A DNA stretch of 64,000 nt from DASWNP01 sp036399175 (GTDB taxonomy: Bacteria; Acidobacteriota; Blastocatellia; Pyrinomonadales; Pyrinomonadaceae). Positions 1-10,110 of this stretch are shown here, piece by piece; positions within the stretch are counted from its first letter, which is position 1; every line of letters starts with the position of its first letter. The notes under the pieces are model-generated. The model was not told the DNA's origin. It saw nothing but the letters and a program-made list of their open reading frames with translations, and searched no databases. Both the position numbers and the translations under genes were made by a program. The stretch lies in assembly GCA_036399175.1 (NCBI GenBank), contig DASWNP010000055.1, positions 59,721-123,720 on the forward strand. Reading direction: 5' to 3'.

Positions 1-1550
1 CTCTGCGGCGCGACGGCTATGAACTGTCGAAGGTTTCCTTCGGGGTCGAGCATGACGTTGGTCATGCCGGAGACATCGAGCGGCGGAAGCTCGTAGCGCA
101 CGTACTGCGAGCTTTGCGTATCGAGCGGGCGCGGGCTCTGCCTGTGCCAGTAATAGATGGCGGCGGGCTGTCCGGTCGAGAGCTTATCCCAGCGCGCGGG
201 TGAAGATTCGTTCTCCAAGACGTGGCGCAGGTAGAAGCGGTCGATGTAGCTCCCGAAAGCCTGGTCGAGCGGCGCTTGCGTGTAGCCGAGCCGGCGGTTT
301 ATCTCCCGCGCGCGCTCCTGCAAAACTTCGGGCGACTTCGGAAGCGGCACGAGCCGGTAGAGCGCCGTCTGCTTCGTGACGTAGCAGGTGAGCGCGAGGA
401 CGACGAGCACGGAGACGGCGAGCGCGGCGGCGCGCGCGTGGCTCAGGCTTCCGAGCTTCGGCGCGGCTGCCACCATCTCGGGCGAGGGCGTTTCGCCTGC
501 GGCGAGGGCTGCGGCGAGCGGGTCGCCGCCGGGCAGAGAGGCCGCCACCTGAAGCGCGGACGCGGGACGCGCCGACGGGTCGCGCTCAAGGCAGCGCATG
601 ATGACGCGCTCGATCAGAGGGTCAAGCTCTCTGACGTGAGACGAAGGACTCGTCGGCGTCGATTTCTCGTGCAGCGCAAGCAGCTCAGGCAAAGTCGAAG
701 CTTCAAAGGCGGGCTTGCCCGTGAACAGCTCGTAGAGCACGAGGCCGAGCGCGTAGAGGTCGCTCTTGACGGTGACTTGGCCCGACTTGAGCTGTTCGGG
801 AGCCATGTAGGCCGGAGTGCCCGCGCGCAGCTCGTCCGGTCGAAACTCTTCCGAGAGACCTGCGAGACCGAAGTCTGTGATGCGAGCGCGCCCGCGCCCG
901 TCAATCATCACGTTGGCAGGCTTGAGGTCGCGGTGAAGCACGCCGTTGTCGTGCGCGGCGGAGAGACCGGCGCAGAGCTGGCGCGCAATCTCCAGAGCCT
1001 TGTCGGGGGGCAGACGACCGATGCGCCTGAGCAGCATCGAGAGGTCTTCGCCGTCGATGTATTCCATCGAGAGGAAATGCTGCCCTTCGGTTTCGCCGAT
1101 GTCGAAGACGCGGCAGACGTTCGGGTGAGAAATCTGTCGTGCGATGCGGACTTCGCGGTGAAAACGGGCGAGCGTCGCGCCGTCGGCCGCGATTGCTTCG
1201 GGCAGAAACTTGAGCGCAACCGTCTGTCCGAGCTTCAGGTCGTCAGCCCTGTAGACCTCGCCCATCCCGCCCTTGCCGAGCAGGCCGACGATGCGGTAAC
1301 GCCCGTCCAGCATCGTCCCCGGAATAAACCGCGCGCCGTCGAGCGAGCTGTGCGAGGCCGTGCTGAACGGCGTAGAAGCTCTCTGTCGCGGCGGCGGAGC
1401 GTGTCTCGTCGGCGCGAGGCGCTCCAGGTCGTCTTCCTGCAAGCGAGTCGGCATCAGAGACGAGTTGACCGAAGCGCCGCACGAGGGGCAGACGATTTTG
1501 TCGCCGGGCATGTCGCCCGAACAGGTCGGGCATTTAATCATCGAGGCCAT
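1..1550 (-). CDS. Membrane serine/threonine protein kinase with N-terminal zinc ribbon (3' end outside window)
   Basis: This is a eukaryotic-type (PknB-like) kinase that phosphorylates protein Ser/Thr residues. Reading leftward from ATG 1550, two CxxC pairs (CPTC, CPSC) in the first 25 residues form a zinc ribbon. The kinase domain follows, with glycine loop GKGGMGEVY near residues 92-100, the lysine in VALKF near 114, then HRDLKPAN, DFGLA and the APE-like MAPEQ. A single hydrophobic segment near residue 380 separates the cytoplasmic kinase from an extracytoplasmic tail that runs off the window. The start is supported by a purine-rich AAGGTGAAGAGAAG just upstream; ATG 1541 is an alternative. 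It is divergent from the MFS gene on the right. The family is certain; the substrate is unknown. Confidence 0.93.
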   Translation of the reverse strand, partial: MASMIKCPTCSGDMPGDKIVCPSCGASVNSSLMPTRLQEDDLERLAPTRHAPPPRQRASTPFSTASHSSLDGARFIPGTMLDGRYRIVGLLGKGGMGEVYRADDLKLGQTVALKFLPEAIAADGATLARFHREVRIARQISHPNVCRVFDIGETEGQHFLSMEYIDGEDLSMLLRRIGRLPPDKALEIARQLCAGLSAAHDNGVLHRDLKPANVMIDGRGRARITDFGLAGLSEEFRPDELRAGTPAYMAPEQLKSGQVTVKSDLYALGLVLYELFTGKPAFEASTLPELLALHEKSTPTSPSSHVRELDPLIERVIMRCLERDPSARPASALQVAASLPGGDPLAAALAAGETPSPEMVAAAPKLGSLSHARAAALAVSVLVVLALTCYVTKQTALYRLVPLPKSPEVLQERAREINRRLGYTQAPLDQAFGSYIDRFYLRHVLENESSPARWDKLSTGQPAAIYYWHRQSPRPLDTQSSQYVRYELPPLDVSGMTNVMLDPEGNLRQFIAVAPQ

Positions 1551-1753
1551 CTTCTCTTCACCTTCGTTTGCTCTGGAGGGTTGCGGGCGCTCGCTCGTCA
1601 GCCGTGAATCGGCGACGAAGGTCACGGGTCAGCCGTCGGCTCGGCGCGCTATTCAATAACGAAAGGGCTGCGGTTGACAAGTAATATCCCGAGGGCGCAC
1701 TCTCGGGCTCAATTCTTCGACAAGCTTTTTTCGCGCGGCGGACAAGGAGGCGA

Positions 1754-3121
1754 GTGGGGGCCAACGTGTACGAAGATGACCGGCGGCCTGTCGGCTATCT
1801 GGAGCTGCTCAAGCGCAACCGCAACTTCCGACAGCTCTGGCTCGGGCAGGTCGTCAGCCAGCTCGGCGACTGGTTCGACACCATCGCCGTCTACACGCTC
1901 GTCCTCGAACTGACCGGCTCAGGCCGCGCCGTCGCCTTTATCCTCATCGCGCGTTTTCTTCCGAGCGTCGTCATGGGGCCGCTCGCGGGCGTGCTGGCCG
2001 ACCGCTTCAACCGGCGCACGATTATGATTGTCAGCGACCTTTTGCGCGCCCTCATCGTGCTCGGTTTTCTCTTCATCCGCCGCCCCGAACAGCTCTGGAT
2101 TATCTACGCGCTGACGGTTCTCCAGCTCGCGCTCTCAACCTTCTTCGAGCCCGCGAAGACCGCCGCGATTCCCTCTATCGTCACGCCGCGCGAGCTTGTT
2201 CCGGCCAACGCCATCTCTTCCGTCACGTGGTCTGTCATGCTCACGCTCGGCGCGGCCATCGGCGGCGCAGTCACCGGAAGCTTCGGCACGGACGCGGCCT
2301 TCGTGCTCGACTCCGTAAGCTACCTCGCCTCCGCCGCGCTCATCGCGCGCATACGCCTGCCGAAACGACCCGAGAGACCGAAGACTCGTCTGACCGTTAT
2401 GAAAGCTCTCGGCATCGCCGACACGCTCGAAGGCATGCGCTACGTGCGCGCTCGTCCGCAGGTTCTGGCGACGCTTCTGGTGAAACCGGCGTGGGGCTTG
2501 GGCGGCGGCATACTGGCGCTTCTGGCCGTCTTCGGCGAGAAAATCTTTCCCGTCGCGGGAAGCGGGGCGAAGGGCATCGGCGTGCTCTACGCGGCGCGCG
2601 GTATCGGCACGGCCTTCGGCCCTTTCATCGCGCAGCGCCTCTCGGGCGGCACGCGGCGCGGCATGCAGCTCGCCATCGGCTTCTCCTTTCTCGTCGGCGG
2701 CGTCTTCTACATCGTCTTCGGACGCGCGGAGAATTTCATGCTCGCGCTCACAGCCGTCGCGCTCGCGCACATGGGCGGCAGCATCCTCTGGGTCTTTTCG
2801 ACGGCGCTCTTGCAGGGAACGGTCGAAGACGAATTTCGCGGGCGAGTCTTCGCCGCCGAGCTGACGCTGCTCACGCTGACGATGGCTGCCTCGAACTACG
2901 CCGTCGGCGAACTGATGGACAGCTTCGGCTGGTCGCCGCGCGCCGTCACCGTCTCAATCGGCATCCTCTTTCTCCTGCCCGGCCTGCTCTGGCTCTCCAC
3001 GCGCCGCCTTTGGAACAAAGAGCCGACGCAGACAAGAACGGCAGACGCCGCGCCCGAAGTTCCGGTTTCAGCCGAGACCCGCCTGCCGCCCGCCACCGAC
3101 ATACATCTCTCAGGCGATTAA
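1754..3121 (+). CDS. MFS transporter, enterobactin-exporter-like (MFS_3) family
   Basis: This is a 12-TM proton-coupled exporter of the EntS/MFS_3 type, about 455 residues, the usual length. Visible features are the N-terminal NFRQLWLGQVVSQLGDW stretch typical of this subgroup, and the MFS motif-A-like GVLADRFNRRT between TM2 and TM3. The C-terminal tail after the last helix is Pro/Thr/Ala-rich and short. The first possible start is GTG 1754, only 3 bases after AAGGAGG (1744-1750). A second in-frame GTG at 1766 has a wider, 15-base spacing, so the N-terminus is uncertain by four residues. TTGACA at 1674-1679 could be a -35 box, but no convincing -10 follows. Neighbours do not reveal the substrate; drug, siderophore or lipid export are all possible. 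Confidence 0.9.
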   Translation: MGANVYEDDRRPVGYLELLKRNRNFRQLWLGQVVSQLGDWFDTIAVYTLVLELTGSGRAVAFILIARFLPSVVMGPLAGVLADRFNRRTIMIVSDLLRALIVLGFLFIRRPEQLWIIYALTVLQLALSTFFEPAKTAAIPSIVTPRELVPANAISSVTWSVMLTLGAAIGGAVTGSFGTDAAFVLDSVSYLASAALIARIRLPKRPERPKTRLTVMKALGIADTLEGMRYVRARPQVLATLLVKPAWGLGGGILALLAVFGEKIFPVAGSGAKGIGVLYAARGIGTAFGPFIAQRLSGGTRRGMQLAIGFSFLVGGVFYIVFGRAENFMLALTAVALAHMGGSILWVFSTALLQGTVEDEFRGRVFAAELTLLTLTMAASNYAVGELMDSFGWSPRAVTVSIGILFLLPGLLWLSTRRLWNKEPTQTRTADAAPEVPVSAETRLPPATDIHLSGD

Positions 3122-3189
3122 CAAACAGAACCGCATCAACTATCATCGCCCGCAAGTTTGCTATGCGAACCAGACAAGAAACCGGAATT

Positions 3190-3280
3190 AACAGGGATGG
3201 ACAGGATAGACAGGATGAAAAGAGATGCTGAACGCCGATTGAACCAATGAATCAATGAGCCGATGAATCGATGAATCAAT
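3190..3280. repeat. Short tandem repeats upstream of the SLOG gene
   Basis: Two short degenerate tandem tracts lie here. The first is built on GGATGGACA/GGATAGACA. The second (3244-3280) is built on the 8-base unit GATGAATC. The start codon and first codons of the downstream gene (ATG 3271) are the last copy of the second tract. Unlike the hairpin elements elsewhere, no inverted partner arm is seen. Confidence 0.55.
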
Positions 3281-3819
3281 TAAAAGTCGGAGTGATGGGC
3301 TCGGCTGGCGACACGCTCGGTGAGGGATTGGTCGAAGAGCTGCGCGAGAAGGCCGAGGCGCTGGGACGCGAGCTGGGAGAGCGCGGCGTGGTCGTGCTGA
3401 CGGGCGCGACGACGGGGCTGCCGCACGCGGTCGGCGGCGCAGCGAGACGCGCGGGCGCGCTGCACGTCGGCATCTCTCCGGCGTCGAACGAGCGCGAGCA
3501 CACGACGCTCTACCGTCTGCCGACGGATGAAACCGACGTGCTCATCTACACGGGCTTCGGTCTCAAGGGGCGCAACGTCGTGCTCGTGCGCTCCTGCGAC
3601 GTGGTGCTCATCATACGCGGCTCGATAGGCGCGCTCAACGAGCTGACCATCGCGCACGACGAAGGGAAAATCATCGGCTGCTTGACGGGCACGGGCGGCG
3701 TCGCCGACGAGGCCGCGCGGCTGCTGCAAACGCTTCAGAAGAAGAGCGGGGCGCACGTCTTTCACGACGCCGACCCGTCGCGGCTCGTCGATGCCTGCCT
3801 CGGGGCGCTCAAACGATAA
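3271..3819 (+). CDS. SLOG/LOG-family Rossmann-fold protein (TIGR00725-like)
   Basis: This 182-residue protein has the SLOG nucleotide-binding fold shared with LOG and DprA-type proteins. The first strand KVGVMGSAGD is followed by a second glycine loop, TGATTGLPHAVGGAARRAG, then GLKGRNVVLVRSCDVVLIIRGSIGALNEL, where GxxGxLxE-like residues correspond to the family's phosphate/sugar-binding signature. The family includes cytokinin-activating phosphoribohydrolases and molybdenum-cofactor carriers, but this subgroup has no established substrate. It is cytoplasmic. The start ATG sits in a tandem repeat and lacks an obvious ribosome site. It is 18 bases before the SDR gene and is probably cotranscribed with it. 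Confidence 0.82.
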   Translation: MNQLKVGVMGSAGDTLGEGLVEELREKAEALGRELGERGVVVLTGATTGLPHAVGGAARRAGALHVGISPASNEREHTTLYRLPTDETDVLIYTGFGLKGRNVVLVRSCDVVLIIRGSIGALNELTIAHDEGKIIGCLTGTGGVADEAARLLQTLQKKSGAHVFHDADPSRLVDACLGALKR

Positions 3820-3837
3820 AGAAGGGAGACTTCAAAG

Positions 3838-4629
3838 ATGGACTTGGGTTTGCGCGGGCGCGTGGGCGTAGTGGCGGCGGCGAGTCAGGGCATCGGCTAC
3901 GCGGCGGCGCTTGAGCTGGCGCGCGAAGGCGCTCGCGTCTATCTCTGCTCGCGCGACGAAGGTCGGGCAGCAGAAGCGGCGGAGAAGATTCGGCGCGAGA
4001 CGCGCGCGGAGGCCATTGGCTTGCGCGCCGACGTGACGAGCGACGAAGACGCCGAGCGATTCGTCGAGCGTGCGCTGAGCGAAGCCGGACGCATCGACAT
4101 CTGCGTCACCAACGCTGGCGGCTCGCCCTCGTCGAACTTCACGACGACCGACCTCGAAATGTATCGCCGCGCCTTCGAGCTGAACGCGCTCTCAGCCGTC
4201 CGGCTCGCTCGTCTCGTCGTCCCCTCGATGCGCGAGCAGCGTTGGGGTCGTCTCATCAACATCACGTCGGTCTCCGTCAAGCAACCCATCAACGGGCTGC
4301 TTTTGTCGAACACCGTCCGCGCAGGTCTCACCGGCTGGGCTAAGACGCTCTCGACCGAAGTGGCCGCCGATGGAGTGACGGTCAACAACATCGCGCCCGG
4401 CTACACGCTCACCGAGCATCAGGACGAAGTGGCCGAGCTGCGCGGACGCGCGGCGGGAAAGACCAGAGAAGAGATGATTGCGACGTGGGCTTCGGAGATA
4501 CCAATGGCACGCCTCGCGCGCCCCGAAGAGATAGCAGCCGCCGTCGCCTTCCTCGCCTCCGAGCGCGCCTCCTACATCACAGGCGTCACGCTGCACGTAG
4601 ACGGCGGCTGGGTGCGAAGCCTCTACTGA
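3838..4629 (+). CDS. SDR-family protein lacking the canonical catalytic Tyr/Lys
   Basis: This 263-residue Rossmann protein resembles FabG-type reductases. The cofactor loop is AAASQGIG in place of TGxxxGIG, followed by the CSRD cofactor region, the NAGG strand and the ITSVSV strand carrying the catalytic-position Ser. At the YxxxK position the sequence reads SNTVRAGL, so Tyr is Ser and Lys is Arg. This matches a known atypical FabG-like subgroup described as lacking a perfect catalytic tetrad. It may bind NAD(P) without standard carbonyl reduction. The C-terminus (ITGVTLHVDGGWVRSLY) is normal. GGGAGA precedes the ATG. It is probably cotranscribed with the upstream SLOG gene. Confidence 0.9.
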   Translation: MDLGLRGRVGVVAAASQGIGYAAALELAREGARVYLCSRDEGRAAEAAEKIRRETRAEAIGLRADVTSDEDAERFVERALSEAGRIDICVTNAGGSPSSNFTTTDLEMYRRAFELNALSAVRLARLVVPSMREQRWGRLINITSVSVKQPINGLLLSNTVRAGLTGWAKTLSTEVAADGVTVNNIAPGYTLTEHQDEVAELRGRAAGKTREEMIATWASEIPMARLARPEEIAAAVAFLASERASYITGVTLHVDGGWVRSLY

Positions 4630-4631
4630 AG

Positions 4632-4730
4632 AGTTTTAAGTTTCGGGTTTCAAGTTTAAAGTTCATCTGCGCGGCTTTGAGATTTAAACTTGAGACCTGA
4701 AGCTCAAAATCTGAACCTTAAACTTTAAAC

Positions 4731-4745
<15 letters not shown>
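4632..4745. repeat. Heptamer-armed inverted repeat (unit AAGTTTC/AAGTTTA)
   Basis: The left arm 4632-4663 is four to five degenerate 7-base units (AGTTTTA, AGTTTCG, AAGTTTA). The right arm 4714-4745 is their reverse complement. A partial extra copy (TTTAAACTTGAGACC) lies at 4682-4696. The right arm contains the likely TTG start of the next gene. Confidence 0.85.
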
Positions 4746-5398
<653 letters not shown>

Positions 5399-5399
<1 letters not shown>

Positions 5400-5485
5400 G
5401 TTTTCAGTTTTCAGTTTTCAGTTTTCAGTTTTCAGCACAAGGCATCTTTTCTTCTCTGAACACTGAAAACCGAAAACTGAAAACT
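5399..5485. repeat. Heptamer-armed inverted repeat (unit AGTTTTC)
   Basis: Five perfect tandem AGTTTTC units form the left arm (5399-5436). The loop contains AAGGCATCTTTTC. The right arm (5458-5485) is the degenerate complement (CTGAAAACCGAAAACTGAAA). The element sits between convergent genes and could terminate both. Confidence 0.9.
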
Positions 5486-5491
5486 GATTCA

Positions 5492-5923
5492 TCATTTCGC
5501 CAAGCTGTCGATGTATTCGAGAAGCAGCGCGCGGTCGGCGTCGGCGATGTGGGTGATGCGTGCGCCGATGAAGTAGCCGGTTTGGGAGTCGTCGGTTTCG
5601 AGTCGTTCGTAGCGTGCGGGGATGGCGTGGAGGACGACGGGGCGGGCGGGTAGTTCCAGATTGATGTGAAGCTGCTGGCTGTCGCCGGTGAGGTAGCGGC
5701 CACCGATGCGTATGACGGGGAGGATGAGCCCGAGGCCGGTGGCGCTGAGGTCGTGTGTGCGGCCTGTGAGCGAGGGTTGACGTGTGGCTGAGTTGGCGGC
5801 GTTCGGTTTCTTTTCGAGGAGCGAGACGGTGATGGGCAGGTGCGTGCGCCGGCGCGGAGCGTAACGTCGGTTTCCAACAAACTCGCGCAGTCGGTTTGCG
5901 ATGGTGCGGACTAACTCTGGCAT
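5492..5923 (-). CDS. PilZ-domain protein
   Basis: This is a small cytoplasmic protein of about 143 residues and a likely cyclic-di-GMP receptor. The two PilZ signatures are present: the arginine motif RRYAPRRR and, about 40 residues later, DLSATGLGLILP, which matches D/NxSxxG. Strands such as GRYLTGDSQQLHINLELP and a final GYFIGARITHI complete the barrel. ATG 5923 is preferred because GGAAGG lies a few bases upstream; an upstream in-frame start at 5977 would add 18 residues without a clear ribosome site. It ends next to a heptamer hairpin. No target is encoded beside it. Confidence 0.88.
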   Translation of the reverse strand: MPELVRTIANRLREFVGNRRYAPRRRTHLPITVSLLEKKPNAANSATRQPSLTGRTHDLSATGLGLILPVIRIGGRYLTGDSQQLHINLELPARPVVLHAIPARYERLETDDSQTGYFIGARITHIADADRALLLEYIDSLAK

Positions 5924-6191
5924 GTTGCCTTCCACCTCATTTGACGCGCTCGCGGGGAGCGTGCCGTCGGGATTCAAGGGAGAGGCGAGAGTTCCAGAGG
6001 GCGACGCGCTCTCAAACCGCGCCGCGAGCGCAAAATCGTCAAAGGGATTTCTCTAATCGAAAGGGGAACGGCACGCGAGCAGGCATCAACGACTGTTGTC
6101 TCGCGCGTATTGTAGCTGCCGGAAACGAGCGGGCGCAAATGTCAGAGCTGGGCTGTGAGGCGGGCGTCGGAAGCGTCGATTGGTGAAGCGG

Positions 6192-7031
6192 TCAGGGCTT
6201 GAGAGGTTTGCCGCCGGTGTCGCGGCTTCTGAGCCCCTTGCCGTCCATGAAGAAAGAGAGGCGACCCGTGCGACCGTAGCGCAGGGGCTCGGCACTGACG
6301 GTGTAAGCTTTGCCGTTTTTGGCGACGTTGACGTTGAGTTTGTAGCCGGTGGTTTCGGGCGCGAGCACGTCCTGCGGAACGTGGCCGCCGCGCACGAGCG
6401 TCGAGAGGTCTGCGTACTGTCCGTTGTTCTGGACGCTGTGAATCAGTTGCGCGCCCGCGATGCGCTTCAAAATGTCTTCGACTAAGGAGTGGTGCGCCTC
6501 GATGCGCGCCTCGAAGAAGAACTGCTTGCCGCGCTCTTTGACCACCGCCTGGTCGCTTCTGCCGCCGATAATCCATGTATTGCCCGCGCGCATCAGCTCG
6601 GTCGGCTTGAGCTTCTCCGCCCCGGCTTCGACTACCTTGACGAAGACTGTCGCCGTCTCGCCGCTAATCTGCTCGCCGCTGATTTCGACCTTTTCGGGAA
6701 ACTCGACGGCCATCTCCTCGAAGTCTGGTCGAAGTTCCTCGAACTCCGTCGCGCTCAAGCCTTCGACCGCCGGGTTGTAAATCGACATCGCAAAGGCTTC
6801 GCGGAAGCGCCGCTCGCGCATCGCCTTGTAAAACTCACGAACGACCTGCGAAGGCGTGCGCGAAGTGGACGATAAGGACGAAGGCGCGGGCGTGGGCTTC
6901 TGTGCCGGAGAAGTTTGAGCAGTAGCAGCGCCGACGATGCCTGCGAAGAGAAGAAGGAAGAGCGCGGAGGCGGACGCGACGTTTGCAGAGACGGGCGGGC
7001 TGAGACGGCGTTGCGGCGTGCGTGTGTTCAT
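6192..7031 (-). CDS. Exported protein with NTF2-like and pilin-like domains
   Basis: This 279-residue protein begins with a signal sequence or anchor (SALFLLLFAGIVGAATAQ, residues about 15-35) and a Pro/Ser linker. Next is an NTF2/DUF4878-like alpha+beta domain (QVVREFYKAMRERRFREAF...ISGETATVFVKV). The C-terminal half (EDILKRIAGAQLIHSVQNNGQYADL...GYKLNVNV...GRLSFFMDGKGL) resembles the globular part of type II secretion pseudopilins, a combination common in Acidobacteria. ATG 7031 is chosen because it opens directly onto the signal peptide; the open frame extends upstream without coding character. It is downstream of the OPT gene by about 200 bases. Function is unknown. Confidence 0.75.
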   Translation of the reverse strand: MNTRTPQRRLSPPVSANVASASALFLLLFAGIVGAATAQTSPAQKPTPAPSSLSSTSRTPSQVVREFYKAMRERRFREAFAMSIYNPAVEGLSATEFEELRPDFEEMAVEFPEKVEISGEQISGETATVFVKVVEAGAEKLKPTELMRAGNTWIIGGRSDQAVVKERGKQFFFEARIEAHHSLVEDILKRIAGAQLIHSVQNNGQYADLSTLVRGGHVPQDVLAPETTGYKLNVNVAKNGKAYTVSAEPLRYGRTGRLSFFMDGKGLRSRDTGGKPLKP

Positions 7032-7228
7032 CTGAAAAGTAGTTTCCTCGACGTGGCTTGAAAGTGAAGCGCGGCGCGGCGTCCTGCTGCCGGGGTGGTC
7101 GATGAGCGCCGGACGGAGATTTGGAGAGCGGGAGAGCCGGAAAGGTTGCCAGCCGTCTCCGACGTGAGCCTCTGTGCGCTCGCGTCGGAGACGACCGTAT
7201 TTATTATCTGTACCCGTCAGATGCGCTG

Positions 7229-9829
<2,601 letters not shown>

Positions 9830-9919
9830 GACAGTAAGCCTCCGGTTGAGATTCTAAATTGGAGAGCACGAAGGGGCACTTGATGGATGCTACTTTACAC
9901 GCGCTCTGCGCCCAAAGCA

Positions 9920-10036
9920 AAGGGGGAAAAGTAAGGGCAAAGGGAAAAAGGCCAAAGGCAAAGGTAAGGAAAAAGCCGACAGCTTCTCCTATTTTTCGCC
10001 CTTTGCCCTTTTCCTTTTTCCCTTTGCCCTTTCTCC
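9920..10036. repeat. Heptamer-armed inverted repeat (unit GGGCAAA)
   Basis: The G/A-rich left arm (9920-9975) repeats near 7-base units GGGCAAA and GGGAAAA. The right arm (9991-10036) is the C/T complement (CCCTTTG, CCTTTTT). It lies between divergent genes, in the 5' region of the M14 peptidase, so it is not simply a terminator here. Confidence 0.85.
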
Positions 10037-10110
10037 TGCTAGACTCTGGCTCGATTCGTTTCCTTCAATCGCTTTGCCAACTCAAACGACGCCAGAGGTC
10101 TCGACCTAGA

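Noticed and set aside
222..1607. Long + strand open frame across the kinase gene
   Set aside because: It is antisense to a clear Ser/Thr kinase with all motifs; Arg/Ala-rich low-complexity translation is an artefact of high GC.
1674..1700. TTGACA as a promoter for the MFS gene
   Set aside because: No acceptable -10 box at 16-18 bases, so not listed as a promoter.
9859..10110. Upstream extension of the M14 peptidase frame
   Set aside because: It translates the hairpin as Lys/Pro/Phe runs; the signal peptide begins at 10111.
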